From the NCBI GenBank assembly GCA_031761405.1, contig JASEVX010000007.1, positions 58,859,803-58,923,802 of the forward strand: DNA of 64,000 nt, in the 5' to 3' direction. The notes beneath the pieces were generated by a model that saw nothing but the letters and a program-made list of their open reading frames with translations, had not been told where the DNA came from and did no database searches. A program made the translations under genes and the position numbers. How positions within the stretch are numbered: the first letter of the stretch is position 1; each line of letters opens with the position of its first letter. The stretch comes from Serripes groenlandicus (lineage: Eukaryota; Mollusca; Bivalvia; Cardiida; Cardiidae). Shown in pieces: positions 42,301 to 45,749 of the stretch.

Positions 42301-45279
42301 GTTCTATATATAGCTCTGGCAGAAATATTTTGCAGTGAAGCAGAATGGTTTGAACATTTTTGGTATAGGGGTATCTAAGGAACATTTGTGTTAAAGGGAT
42401 ATCCAAGGGAACAATTTGACGGTAATTATTTTTAAATGGGGCCTGTTACCTTTCTAAGTAAATGTCAATTAAATGTTTTTCAGTTTTAGGCTCTGGCGAC
42501 CATCTGGGAATATATATATATATACCATTTGAACACTTTTGATAGAGGGTAAACTTAGGATCATTCTTGTAAAAATATTTTTAAATGTGTCTAGAGGTTT
42601 AGGAAGAGAGATGTTGCCTAAAGATTGTTCTATATATAGCTCTGGCAGCCATCTTTTGTAGTGAAGCAGACTGGTTTGAAAACTTTTGGTATAGGGCTAC
42701 CTAAGGAACATTAGTATGAATACGTATTTTGAAATTGGGTAGGTGGTTTAGGAGATGTCCTTTCATGGTTTTTCAATGTTTAGGTCTGGTGGCCCTCTTG
42801 AGCAGCAGAACCGAACTGCCTCAACAGTTTTGAAAAAGGATAATATTAAGATATATTCAAGGTGGGCAAGTGGTTTAGCAGAAGGTATTATTAGTTAAAA
42901 GATTTTTCTAATTTTAGCATCAAATGTCGACGTCTGCAGGTGGGATACAGGTTAATCGTTTACCGAGTGCAGACATATTTTACGCATCAGACGTCTCTTG
43001 AAAACATTTTGGTAGACTGACAAATTGCTATATTTACATTAGCATAAATGTTTAAAACACTTTTTAATAATTTTATATTCAATTGTAGATATTTTCTACA
43101 AATATGAGCGAAAGGGTTAAGACTTGTTTTGAATCTTGTGGAACAGTCCCCACACCTTAATTGAAAACATTTGTGTGAACTTTTTTTCAAGTTCATCTCT
43201 TTTGTTAATTGAATACTGATTTAAATCCAGATTTTAACCTTTACAATTAACCCTTTCCATCATATAGACACTTTCTGACGCCTCTGCAGCAGATGGCTTT
43301 TGAAAACAGTGACTAAAGAAGAAATTGCTCGAGACGAGCAATTTCTTCTTTTGCCACAATGTTTTCCACTTTTAGTCATAGGTTATCCATTCAATTATAG
43401 GGATTTTCTATTTTTTGACAAAATGTGTAGAAAGTCGTCCGCTGCAGAATTGTCGTATGAGGGAAAGGATTAAATAAGTAAATTCCACTTTTGCCACAAT
43501 CTTTTTAAATGTCATCTGCTCCAGATGCATGTGGGAAAAGATTAACCGATGGAGTGAAGGATACAACTCACAAAGATTACAGTAAAAATGATGTAAGTAA
43601 GTATTATGAGTAATTTAGCTGGACACATTTTAACATAATCCTATGATAGATCATTACAGTCAGATTAACCCTTTCCCTCATACGACAATTCTGCAGCAGA
43701 CGACTTTGAACATATTTTGTCAAAAAAAGGATAATCTCTTTAATTGAATGGATAACCTATGACTAAAAGTGGAAAACATTGTGGCAAAAGGAGAAATTGC
43801 TCGTTCTGAGCAATTTCTTCTTTTGTCACTATGTTTTCAAAAAGCTGTCTGCTGCAGAGGCGTCAGAAAGCGTCTATATGAGGGAAAGGGTTAACCATTT
43901 CCCACAAACAAACGCTTTCTGTCAGACCTCTGCAGCAGACAACTTTTGAAAACATTGTGGAAAATGGAGAAATTGCTCATGATGAGCAATTTCTCCATTT
44001 GCCACAATGTTTTGAACTCTATTCAATAATTAAACTTTCATTAAATTAGATTATCCATATTTTTGATGGTGTGTTTTCAAAGTTCAGATTTGTTGTATGA
44101 GGGAAATGGCTAATTCTGCTTTCTCAGTTTATACAACAGAATTATACGAACATGTTAATCCCTCGGCTATTTTAAACTTTTGGATTACAGATATTTACAA
44201 ACACACCCTCTTGGACAGGGAGTTTCAACATTAATATGAAATGTTCTAATGATTTTACAGTCAATAAAATACATGAAGGATTTTGTTTGTTGATTACCGT
44301 TTTACGCCGTTTTCAGCACTTTTTCAGTTATATCATGGCAAGTTGGCAACAGTTCATTTATTCATGATCCCTGGGTAACCAAACCAGTACTAGGCTAGAA
44401 GATGTGCCTTGCCCAAGGGCACTCCACCATGACTGTTGTGTCGCGTCTGGGGATCAAACCCTGGATGCCCGGTTCCCCGACGCTAACCACTCGGCTACGG
44501 CGGATGGTCCAGGAACCTGTATTTTGTGATTTACTAACAACTAACTTGACATAACATATGAAGCAAAATTTTCTTCCTACTGGAGAGCATGTATAACCCT
44601 TTCACACATACAGATGTATTTGGACATAACTGCAGCGGACAACTTTTGTTTTCATCTCCATTTAATAATTTAAATAGATTTTCTTTATTTTTTGCAGATA
44701 ATGTTTTCAAAGTCATCTGCTTCAGATGTGTTGTATGTGGGAAAGGGATAGCATCTACAAGCAACTGAAACAACTAAGTCTTGCAAGCATGTTTTCAGAG
44801 AATACTCACCACTGAAAACAAAGTCTGTGAGTTATTCATAAAATAAATATTTATTAAACTACAATTTAATCCCAAAGTTGCAAAATTATAAAGATTGAAA
44901 ACCAAATAACAGGAGGATTCATTTTAGTAATTAACAGTATTTTTTATTTGCAATCAAGAAATTTTAGAATGAAAGAATTTGTTTTCTTCACACCAACATT
45001 ACCCCTTTCCCTGACATACAGACGCTTTCTGACGCCTCTGAATGAGACGACTTTTGAAAACATTGTGGCATTTGAAGAAATTGCTCGTGATGAGCAATTT
45101 CTACTTTTGCCACAATATTTTTTCACTTTTAGTCATTTGTTATCCATTTAATTATAGAGACTTTCTATGTTTTGATAAAATATGTTCAAAGTCGTCTGCT
45201 GCAGATTTGTTGTATGTGGGAAAATGTTAATTGAAGAACTTTAAATACTAACAGGTTTTTTTGTTGGTGTCTTATCCAT
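248..45279 (-). CDS. Gene 1: FAM194-domain protein (ERICH6/C3orf20-like), 17 coding exons
   Basis: Split gene rebuilt from splice sites and phase. Coding segments in order are 45253-45279, 41138-41210, 34630-34698, 30749-30826, 29585-29678, 27829-28065, 25023-25181, 22861-22972, 15107-15241, 13205-13300, 9653-11800, 7426-7541, 6334-6572, 4349-4496, 3006-3293, 2031-2108 and 248-305. They sum to 4155 nt (1384 aa plus stop), with an open frame throughout and phase agreement at all 16 junctions. Residues about 190-312 read like a FAM194 domain (YYPSGRPAIVYS, FTPSGRG, LTEENGKLIRKWKWP). Residues 361-1076 are one Lys/Ser/Asp/Glu-rich exon with 35-residue repeats. The C-terminus has a CPLV...CRCSRHHIP segment. 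FAM194 family function is poorly known and no enzymatic role is visible. The internal exons are firm. The first two or three exons rest on phase and consensus only, and short exons of 3n length could be missing. Confidence 0.85.
398..1506 (+). mobile_element. HINE/Pearl-like element H1 with dimeric satellite core
   Basis: Starts AACTAGAAATATCACTG with a subterminal 'atacccccaaaac' arm and ends after a (gacc)n run with '...gttttttgggggtat', which pairs with that arm. The core is about six units starting 'gaaaaagtaacaaagggcaa', alternating about 147 and 158 bp, so a dimer of about 305 bp. It has no coding capacity; the 60-aa frame is repeat sequence. Same family as H2 and H3. Confidence 0.8.
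1507..1825. other. Intron DNA, nothing recognised
   Basis: AT-rich intron 16 sequence between H1 and a family B element. No frame, RNA gene or repeat stands out. Confidence 0.4.
1826..1970. mobile_element. Family B foldback element, degenerate copy
   Basis: Shares 'ctcttttccccaca', 'accaaaccctat' and 'ttatcaagagctctg' with the better copies at 6596, 9389 and 56361, but the core hairpin is partly lost. Confidence 0.6.
2031..2108 (-). CDS. Gene 1 exon 16
   Basis: Acceptor tgtatcctaacag and donor gtaagt. Codes KNIKNKVTNVDYDFYINKEG then VPFHR. One-base entry and two-base exit phases fit the neighbours. Confidence 0.85.
2626..2735 (-). mobile_element. SINE fragment, family of 23995-24200
   Basis: Contains 'caatgtctgcttcctggaga' and 'ccagtactcttgcc', matching the tail of the SINE near 24040. 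The tRNA-like head is missing. Confidence 0.5.
2789..2994. mobile_element. MITE family A copy
   Basis: TTAA at both ends, tips ccctttt and gggaaaggg, with gtcgtctgctgcag in the right arm. It ends 11 bp from the exon 15 donor. Confidence 0.8.
3006..3293 (-). CDS. Gene 1 exon 15, Cys-containing C-terminal domain
   Basis: Acceptor ctgtacattcag and donor gtaagt. Begins with an Arg/Ser/Pro-rich linker, then CPLVIRQQRLNYDRPQCRCS, RHHIPFMMDIELDDFIST and a hydrophobic strand NQLIVIMIVSSL. The CxC pair after CPLV may form a small fold. It resembles the conserved tail of C3orf20-type proteins from memory only. Two other open frames overlap but do not join the flanking exons. Confidence 0.88.
3370..3595. 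mobile_element. MITE family A copy, degenerate
   Basis: Recognisable 'acccttttctacatacagac' start and 'gtatgtgggaaaagg' end with mutated TTAA sites, in gene 1 intron 14. Confidence 0.65.
3921..4322. mobile_element. MITE family A copies (3921-4191 and partial 4232-4322)
   Basis: The first copy has TTAA ends and the standard tips. The second keeps only the right half, ending gtgggaaaaggttaa. Both lie in intron 14 just past the exon 14 donor. Confidence 0.7.
4349..4496 (-). CDS. Gene 1 exon 14
   Basis: Acceptor tttcctcatcag and donor gtaagg. Codes ELADEIDEELKQLIAEKHQT and then a stretch ending SALNTLNRLT. Two-base entry and two-base exit phases fit exons 13 and 15, and the other two frames are closed. 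Confidence 0.88.
4549..5024. mobile_element. Foldback element, family E (475 bp)
   Basis: The left end 'cactgtgtgtataccacgtg' followed by 'acttttgacgtca' is inverted at the right end 'tgacgtcaaagtcacatggt' followed by 'atacacacactgt'. Homology continues inward ('caaacacttcaacgaac' against 'gttcgtcgaagtgtttg'), so most of the element can fold on itself. No coding. Only one copy seen in the window. Confidence 0.75.
5025..5288. other. Intron DNA with a possible old repeat fragment
   Basis: Contains 'gatcttgatcagactatgca' and 'caggctgatctgaatctaca', which resembles a dispersed mollusc repeat. No genes. Confidence 0.35.
5289..5518. mobile_element. MITE family A copy
   Basis: TTAA at both ends, left tip ccctttccctcatatga, central hairpin around 'ggagaaattgctc'/'gagcaat', right tip gggaaaaag. 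Confidence 0.8.
5640..6100. mobile_element. Eroded MITE family A remnants
   Basis: Pieces such as 'caagcagataacttttgaaa', 'ggcaaaaggagaaattg' and 'tgttggaaag' lie in broken order. Short frames here are repeat shadows. Confidence 0.45.
6105..6324. mobile_element. MITE family A copy beside a splice donor
   Basis: TTAA ends, tips cctttccaacat and ttggaaagg, complete central palindrome. The right TTAA lies 7 bp from the gene 1 exon 13 donor. Confidence 0.85.
6334..6572 (-). CDS. Gene 1 exon 13
   Basis: Acceptor gttatttcag and donor gtacct. Codes NLVDDWMEHYRIALGFKSPL, then a basic linker and FEEDDEQSPAKKKNR. One-base entry and exit phases match its neighbours. A family A MITE ends 7 bp past the donor and a family B hairpin element starts 24 bp before the acceptor. 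Confidence 0.88.
6596..6792. mobile_element. Family B foldback element
   Basis: Starts cagataagg and ends tatctagagctctg. The core is a near-perfect hairpin built on 'aatcgtctcaatgagacgatt', flanked by 'accctat' and 'atagggt'. It begins 24 bp before the exon 13 acceptor. Confidence 0.75.
6793..7087. other. Intron DNA with short CT and TA repeats
   Basis: A (ct)n run near 6850 and TA-rich sequence. No gene or RNA feature seen. Confidence 0.4.
7088..7310. mobile_element. MITE family A copy
   Basis: Left TTAA and 'ccctactcacatacagc', full central palindrome, right 'gtgggaaatgactaa' with a decayed TTAA. Confidence 0.75.
7426..7541 (-). CDS. Gene 1 exon 12
   Basis: Acceptor atatatttccag and donor gtaagt. 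Codes QTSKSQSTEIIKLLQDFPEK and VSYDIEAEKELARLQRKS, probably helical. Phase 0 entry, two-base exit. Confidence 0.88.
7613..7913. mobile_element. MITE family A copy, 300 bp variant
   Basis: TTAA at both ends and standard tips. The interior is longer than usual and probably a rearranged or composite copy. Confidence 0.7.
8016..8500. mobile_element. MITE family A copy (8016-8244) and a partial copy (about 8370-8500)
   Basis: The first has a left TTAA, a full palindrome and right tip gagggaaagggtt. The second keeps 'ttttccacatacagacgctt' and 'gcagaagac' but no right end. Confidence 0.65.
8501..9036. other. Intron DNA, no clear feature
   Basis: AT-rich. A 77-codon minus-strand frame at 8575-8808 has no supporting splice sites or family features. 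Confidence 0.35.
9037..9243. mobile_element. MITE family A copy
   Basis: Left TTAA and ccctttcccacatacag; right gcgtctgtatgtgggaaaag with a TTGA end. Confidence 0.8.
9389..9580. mobile_element. Family B foldback element
   Basis: Ends agagctctacataagg and cttatctagtcctct. The central hairpin is built on 'aatcgtctcagtgagacgatt' with 'accctatgttgtgggtactc' in its left arm. It lies 72 bp past the giant exon's donor. Confidence 0.75.
9653..11800 (-). CDS. Gene 1 exon 11, giant low-complexity exon with 35-residue repeats
   Basis: A 2148-nt exon (716 codons, phase 0/0) from acceptor catctaaaag to donor gtaaat. It opens with a Lys/Gln/Glu run, then a basic Ser/Thr-rich stretch, an acidic segment (VEDTEDTEECNGEEDINEN), seven 35-residue repeats (consensus ENTDENED.PPDFTY then RRQRGGCVPLITCSDVDA), two copies of a DKQEKQKLL-x-KKTKM unit, and an acidic Ser/Asp tail (SDSDSDDS). 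The region looks intrinsically disordered. The long frame on the opposite strand (9591-10913) is a by-product of the repeat, not a gene. Confidence 0.9.
9964..10727 (-). repeat. Coding minisatellite, 105-bp unit, 7 copies
   Basis: Seven nearly identical 105-bp units in frame inside gene 1 exon 11, with a partial eighth start. Each codes an acidic NTDENED, a PPDFTY, a basic RRQRGG and a CVPLITC block with two cysteines. The two copies nearest the C-terminus carry NRQR in place of RRQR. The copies differ by only a few bases, pointing to recent expansion or gene conversion. Confidence 0.95.
12192..12685. mobile_element. Two MITE family A copies (12192-12372, 12456-12685)
   Basis: Both have TTAA ends, left tip ccctttccctcat and right tip gagggaaagg. 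The first lacks most of the central palindrome. The second is complete. Confidence 0.85.
12734..12756 (+). repeat. Poly(A) tract, 23 bases
   Basis: An uninterrupted A run in intron 10. It could be an old retroelement tail, but no body is recognised upstream. Confidence 0.8.
13003..13196. mobile_element. MITE family A copy beside a splice donor
   Basis: TTAA ends, left tip cccattcccacatac, right tip tgtgggaaagggttt. The right TTAA lies 5 bp from the exon 10 donor gtactt. Confidence 0.8.
13205..13300 (-). CDS. Gene 1 exon 10
   Basis: A 32-codon, phase 0/0 exon (acceptor caatttcag, donor gtactt). Codes DQLLTAFTFSSKAAKDLMRI and ends in the basic run FAPKKQKKRSRK, which continues as KKKKKQQ in the next exon and could be a nuclear-localisation-like patch. 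A family A MITE ends 5 bp past the donor. Confidence 0.85.
13333..13595 (+). mobile_element. tRNA-derived SINE
   Basis: The head has A-box-like tagtggcagagcatccg and B-box gggttcgatcccc. The tail includes 'gatataactgaaaaactgtt' and 'gaaagtggtgtta', the conserved 3' region shared with the other SINEs here. Not a functional tRNA: the acceptor stem does not pair. Confidence 0.75.
13941..15072. mobile_element. MITE family A copy split by a HINE-like element
   Basis: 13941-13996 is the left part (TTAA, ccctttccctcatac, then ctgcagcag). 14901-15072 continues the same copy from 'atagaaaatctctata' to gagggaaagcgTTAA. The two halves rejoin like uninterrupted copies elsewhere, for example 61584-61813. 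Confidence 0.85.
13997..14900 (+). mobile_element. HINE/Pearl-like element H5 inside a MITE
   Basis: Starts AACAAGAGG with subterminal arm 'gctctactggc', and ends 'ggccagtagagctaaa', which pairs with it. The core is four units of about 162 bp ('atagcaattttgac' ... 'caagggccataat' ... 'gaaaggaaccgag'), then a (gacg/cacg)n run. Non-coding. Confidence 0.85.
15107..15241 (-). CDS. Gene 1 exon 9, end of FAM194 domain
   Basis: A 45-codon, phase 0/0 exon between attcaacag and gttagt. Codes INNHLMFRCVGQNQMTIVFS and SSQKESARFSVGPAPEADEY, the last beta-strands of the FAM194 fold, then an acidic linker. Confidence 0.9.
15360..15896 (+). mobile_element. HINE-like element H11, interrupted by a SINE
   Basis: Starts AACAAGAGCGTTGTGAAGC and ends 'gacgagctaaac' after a 'gacgacaacgccgcca' run. 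A SINE occupies 15428-15726. The terminal arms are shorter than in H5. Confidence 0.6.
15428..15726 (-). mobile_element. tRNA-derived SINE, full length
   Basis: On the minus strand: head gagccccagtagctcagtct, A box tagctcagtctg, B box gagttcgaatccc, a body with 'ccaatgggctaagtc', and tail 'ccccaatcaatcaatcaatc'. The best-preserved copy together with 58309-58603. Confidence 0.85.
15897..16436. other. Intron DNA, no clear feature
   Basis: AT-rich sequence between H11 and the MITE that hosts the DIRS-like insertion. Nothing supported beyond a possible eroded MITE near 16350. Confidence 0.4.
16717..16810. repeat. Internal complementary region of the DIRS-like element
   Basis: 16717-16767 is the inverse of the left terminus, 16768-16770 is ATT, and 16771-16810 is the inverse of the right terminus. 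In DIRS elements this segment templates closure of the circular intermediate. Confidence 0.8.
18829..18988 (-). mobile_element. SINE fragment inside the DIRS-like element
   Basis: Contains 'gattgattgtggtttaacgc', 'atatcacggcggccagttca' and 'ttagcccattggtggg', matching the tail half of the SINE at 15428. The tRNA head is absent. Confidence 0.8.
19237..21228. repeat. Internal duplications in the DIRS-like core
   Basis: Direct copies at about 19855-19985 and 21085-21225 ('ggttgactaatgataggc' to 'ctgcagagtgt'), and at about 20560-20705 and 20715-20865 ('gtgcgtaatgaccagtgtt'). Many short 'gccggtcgcgtcat..taatgactg' units lie near 20900-21060. No intact frame spans them. Confidence 0.7.
20122..20150. 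repeat. Poly(C) tract
   Basis: About twenty consecutive C, then gcccccgcccg, in the DIRS-like core. The minus strand is a G-run with quadruplex potential. Assembly length is unreliable in such tracts. Confidence 0.85.
21473..21633. mobile_element. Family B-related foldback element inside the DIRS-like core
   Basis: Ends ctccagataagg and cctaatctgg. The core hairpin is 'accctatgctgtgggt' against 'acccacagcatagggt'. The arms match family B but the core palindrome differs from the 'cgtctcaatgagacg' copies. Confidence 0.65.
21525..21791 (-). pseudogene. Possible Gag-like remnant of the DIRS-like element
   Basis: An 88-codon minus-strand frame, basic and Ser-rich (RRTHKSWKSKKTPKKVSLSS, then STSEAEFEGFSQQSDS). 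Its last third reads into the family B element. Placement about 800 bp from the element's 5' end suits a Gag, but no family motif is recognised. Confidence 0.3.
22861..22972 (-). CDS. Gene 1 exon 8, FAM194 domain
   Basis: Acceptor caattgcag and donor gtaaat. Codes FLATEKGGHLTEENGKLIRK and WKWPHSNVKITVPICFQ, matching the family's 'G-x-L-T-E-x-x-G-x-x-x-R-x-W-x-W' block. The intron that follows, about 7.6 kb, holds the DIRS-like insertion. Confidence 0.9.
23003..23456. mobile_element. MITE family A inside MITE family A
   Basis: An outer copy begins TTAAccctttcccacatacc at 23003 and ends gtgtgggaaagggTTAA at 23456. A second complete copy (23046-23274, TTAA to TTAA, left tip ccctttccctcat) sits inside it. 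The first end is 31 bp before the exon 8 acceptor. Confidence 0.7.
23628..23853. mobile_element. MITE family A copy
   Basis: Left TTAA and ccctttaccacatacaac; right atgagggtagaaagggttca, with a small insertion in the tip and a TTCA end. Confidence 0.75.
23995..24200 (-). mobile_element. tRNA-derived SINE
   Basis: On the minus strand the head reads 'gtggtgcagtgtcggcctct' with B box ggttcgagtcccg. The tail has 'ctccaggaagcagacatcga'. A different family from 15428; the fragment at 2626 belongs here. Confidence 0.7.
24552..25002. mobile_element. Two MITE family A copies (24552-24755, 24772-25002)
   Basis: The second has TTAA ends and full tips and stops 20 bp from the exon 7 donor. The first is more eroded, with only the right TTAA clear. 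Confidence 0.75.
25023..25181 (-). CDS. Gene 1 exon 7, FAM194 domain core
   Basis: Acceptor gaccatgacctag and donor gtaagc. Codes YPSGRPAIVYSAAGFGRPGY, then YYTIVYEDELDSKMLACF and TPSGRGVCYYENGVV. The YPSG and TPSG turns and the aromatic beta-strands are typical of the FAM194 C-terminal domain of ERICH6 and C3orf20. This is the clearest homology evidence in the window. Confidence 0.9.
25233..25530 (+). mobile_element. HINE/Pearl-like element H3, short copy
   Basis: Starts AACTAGAACTATCACAG, ends 'gaagggggtata' pairing with 'ataccccc' near the start, and has (gacc)n before the end. It lacks the satellite array of H1 and H2. It begins 52 bp upstream of the exon 7 acceptor. Confidence 0.75.
25815..26005. 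mobile_element. MITE family A copy, degenerate
   Basis: 'cactttccaacatacaacaa' start and 'cgcctgtatgttgaaaag' end; TTAA sites mutated; central part shortened. Confidence 0.55.
26033..27797 (+). mobile_element. HINE/Pearl-like element H4 with 11-unit DR1 satellite
   Basis: Starts AACAAGATGTGTTTGTGAAA with arm 'atgcccccgaat', and ends 'attccgggggcat', which pairs with it. The core is about 11 tandem units of about 152 bp, each opening 'gaatggcaacatct' then AGGTCAAAGGTCA, a perfect direct repeat of AGGTCA spaced by one base (one unit reads aggtaaagg instead). A (caga)n run precedes the end. No coding. It ends about 30 bp from the exon 6 donor. Confidence 0.9.
27829..28065 (-). CDS. Gene 1 exon 6, leads into the FAM194 domain
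   Basis: Acceptor cttacattccag. The reading frame runs SNQRQKNLDQGHDKSVTVRY and ends SHVDGSTVI plus two bases at a non-ideal donor, gtatcc. This donor is preferred over an upstream gtagat because only it keeps frame with exon 7, producing the diagnostic YYPSG motif across the junction. The DR1 satellite element ends only about 30 bp past this donor. Confidence 0.8.
28092..28927. mobile_element. Three MITE family A copies (28092-28250, 28433-28647, 28719-28927)
   Basis: The second and third have TTAA at both ends and full tips. The first is eroded, begins 27 bp before the exon 6 acceptor and ends 'tttgtgggatagagtta'. Confidence 0.75.
28928..29315. other. Intron DNA, no clear feature
   Basis: A 79-codon plus-strand frame at 28950-29189 has no supporting evidence. 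Otherwise AT-rich with scattered MITE-like words. Confidence 0.35.
29316..29529. mobile_element. MITE family A copy
   Basis: TTAA ends, ccctttcccacatacgac and gcaggtgggaaaagg tips, central palindrome present as 'gtggccaaagg' variant. Confidence 0.8.
29585..29678 (-). CDS. Gene 1 exon 5
   Basis: Acceptor tttttgatag and donor gtaagt. Codes a predicted helical stretch including EEVDQNTVLEYCIARLQECM. Phases join exactly to exons 4 and 6. A family A MITE ends 56 bp past the donor. Confidence 0.85.
29823..30625. mobile_element. MITE family A copies (29823-30220 composite, 30409-30625)
   Basis: The composite has TTAA ends but is 398 bp with AT-rich filler, probably two overlapping copies. The other is a standard copy with the 'gtggccaaaggtgaaattg' palindrome variant. 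Confidence 0.7.
30749..30826 (-). CDS. Gene 1 exon 4
   Basis: Acceptor ttttatttttag and donor gtaagc. Codes TAMANPLSYMQTINFQLSNK and onward. An in-frame ATG at 30816-30818 has a strong context (gccATGG), so it is an alternative start that would give a protein of about 1325 aa if exons 1-3 prove untranslated. Exit phase fits exon 5. Confidence 0.8.
31100..32189. mobile_element. Cluster of MITE family A copies
   Basis: 31100-31330 and 31387-31576 are separate copies with TTAA ends. 31604-32189 holds one truncated copy, one nearly complete copy from 31713, a right-end fragment finishing at about 32002, and another copy from there to 32189. Shared tips imply repeated insertion into or next to earlier copies. 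Confidence 0.75.
32190..32714. other. Long intron, AT-rich, no supported feature
   Basis: A 65-codon minus-strand frame (32367-32564) has an acceptor-like 'ttattttcacag' inside it but does not join the phases of neighbouring exons. Confidence 0.35.
32715..33085. mobile_element. MITE family A, composite remnant
   Basis: Several tips ('ttaatcctttcccacatac', 'cccttccccatatacaac', 'gtatgtgggaaagggtaaa') with the central palindrome damaged. Confidence 0.6.
33140..33840. repeat. Eroded copy of the H7-type satellite unit
   Basis: 'tagtccctttctgatgc', 'accaatcaatatggctttt' and 'gagggttacc' match the repeat unit of the element at 35388-38586. No clear ends. Confidence 0.5.
33874..34121. mobile_element. 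Family D foldback MITE (248 bp)
   Basis: Terminal inverted repeat cgagggcttggcgtgaaacg at both ends, and a central palindrome on 'ggtgccattgctcg'. A second copy is at 57609-57855 in the opposite orientation. Confidence 0.85.
34210..34415. mobile_element. MITE family A copy, degenerate left end
   Basis: Left 'actctttccaaaatacagtc', central palindrome, right 'gtatgttggaaaagg' followed by TTAA. Confidence 0.65.
34630..34698 (-). CDS. Gene 1 exon 3
   Basis: A 69-nt exon between a good acceptor (tgctgtatttgcag) and a gtgagt donor. It codes SGQSRRYRDDYSLIAETPSE and a little more. The entry phase (two bases) and exit phase (one base) match exons 2 and 4. A HINE-like element starts about 105 bp upstream of the acceptor. 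Confidence 0.65.
35388..38586 (+). mobile_element. HINE/Pearl-like element H7, inserted in H6
   Basis: Starts AACAAGAGGGCCAAGATGGC with arm 'gatcacct' and ends 'ccttcggctaaggtgatcta', which pairs with it. Units of about 190 bp contain 'tttctgatgccgc' and 'accaatcagtatggcttga'. The array is interrupted by unrelated DNA at about 36060-37690. Confidence 0.8.
36060..37690. other. Unidentified 1.6 kb insert inside H7
   Basis: Non-repetitive, AT-rich DNA that breaks the H7 unit array. No terminal repeats were found and no convincing coding. Contains donor-like caagcag/gtaagt (plus, 36553) and gacgga/gtaagt (minus, near 36917), with ETS-like acttccg motifs near 36950. A retained old insertion or a regulatory segment are both possible. 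Confidence 0.4.
39292..40427. mobile_element. MITE family A copies, four in a row
   Basis: Copies at 39292-39636 (left half good, interior foreign), 39795-39973, 39999-40200 and 40216-40427. The standard tips and gtcgtctgctgcag variants are visible in each. Confidence 0.65.
40428..40919. other. Intron DNA with one eroded MITE-like stretch
   Basis: 'tatccctttcccgtattaaa' near 40470 suggests an old family A end. The rest shows nothing. Confidence 0.4.
40920..41132. mobile_element. MITE family A copy touching the exon 2 donor
   Basis: TTAA at 40920 and 41129. Left ccctttccctcatacaac, right tatatgagggaaaggg. The right TTAA is part of the donor sequence gtaagttaa of gene 1 exon 2. Confidence 0.85.
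41138..41210 (-). CDS. Gene 1 exon 2
   Basis: Acceptor gatcatttcag and donor gtaagt flank one open frame (SSEMKIKDCINIFVF...). It enters in phase 0 and leaves one base, matching exon 1 and exon 3. Both other frames stop early. A family A MITE ends at 41132, inside the donor region: the donor reads gtaagttaa and its TTAA is the MITE target site. Confidence 0.6.
41262..41460. mobile_element. MITE family A copy, degenerate
   Basis: 'tttcccaacatacagaaaat' start, shortened centre, 'cctgtatgttggaaagggtt' plus TTAA-like end. Confidence 0.6.
41820..42905 (+). mobile_element. HINE-like element H8, 3' end unclear
   Basis: Starts AACAAGAGGATCAAAATGGT. About four diverged units contain 'ctggcgaccatctt', 'gaaccatttgaaaac' and 'aggaacattcttgtaaa'. 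No paired 3' tip was found, so the copy is probably truncated. Confidence 0.55.
42930..43110. mobile_element. MITE family A remnant
   Basis: 'tctgcaggtgggatacaggt' and 'atatgagcgaaagggttaa' ends with a diverged interior. Confidence 0.45.
43247..44113. mobile_element. MITE family A copies (43247-43473, 43665-43894, 43891-44113)
   Basis: The first two have TTAA ends, the full palindrome and complementary subfamily tips. The third shares the TTAA at 43891 with the second, so two copies abut on one target site. Confidence 0.85.
44288..44508 (-). mobile_element. tRNA-derived SINE, second family
   Basis: Minus-strand head 'tagccgagtggttagcgtcg' and B box ggtttgatccc. Body 'tgcccttgggcaaggcacat'. 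Tail toward 'gttttacgccgttttcagca' on the plus strand. Related copies at 46060, 48042 and 56588. Confidence 0.75.
44593..45230. mobile_element. MITE family A copies (about 44593-44752 and 45001-45230)
   Basis: The first lacks much of its centre. The second has 'acccctttccctgacataca' on the left and 'gtatgtgggaaaatgttaat' on the right and stops 22 bp past the exon 1 donor. Confidence 0.65.
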
Positions 45280-45309
45280 GATACCGTTCTCTCATAAAGC
45301 TAATTGTTT
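45253..45309 (-). CDS. Gene 1 exon 1, with start codon (coding 45253-45279)
   Basis: On the minus strand this reads ATG then DKTPTKKP and ends at a gttagt donor in phase 0. The ATG context (atcATGG) is good and an in-frame TGA lies 15 nt upstream, so this ATG is the best start if the strong acceptor (tccttatttag) at 45310 is used. The acceptor implies at least one more upstream untranslated exon. Alternative: a weaker acceptor nearer the ATG would let translation enter from farther upstream. A 15-nt candidate microexon (about 44810-44824, phase 0/0) could lie between this and exon 2. Confidence 0.5.
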
Positions 45310-45362
45310 CTAAATAAGGACAGTGAAGCCCCAACTCATGTACCCCGTTTTCATGTCAATTA

Positions 45363-45660
45363 TGCACCTATCAATATTTTGCCCCATCGGGGGAGCGGCG
45401 GGCATACACAGGACTTTAGACAGAAGACGATTCCCGACAGGCGGGAATATGACACGCCAAATAATTCCGGGTCCCGGGAAATAGACAGTGGCCGGATTTT
45501 ACATCCCGGTACCTGGAGTACACAAAGCATCTCCCACTATGGGAATTTAGACAAAATGATTGGCTCTAGGGTGGGGAATTAGACCCCAAAAAGAAAAACT
45601 TGTCTAATTCCCCTGGGTCTGCTTGCCGCTCCCCCCTGGGGCAAAATATTGATAGGTGCA
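45363..45660. mobile_element. Family F foldback MITE with TTA target duplication (298 bp)
   Basis: Terminal inverted repeats tgcacctatcaatattttgc at both ends, extending to 'cgggggagcggc' against 'gccgctcccccc', flanked by TTA on both sides. A 3-bp TTA duplication points to a PIF/Harbinger-type source. It lies just upstream of the gene 1 exon 1 acceptor. Confidence 0.85.
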
Positions 45661-45749
45661 TTAAGGGACATAAATCTTGGATCACTTTATATATATAGTA
45701 AATATGCTAAAACCATGCTATTCTCATTTATAAGTCTCATGATTCTAGA

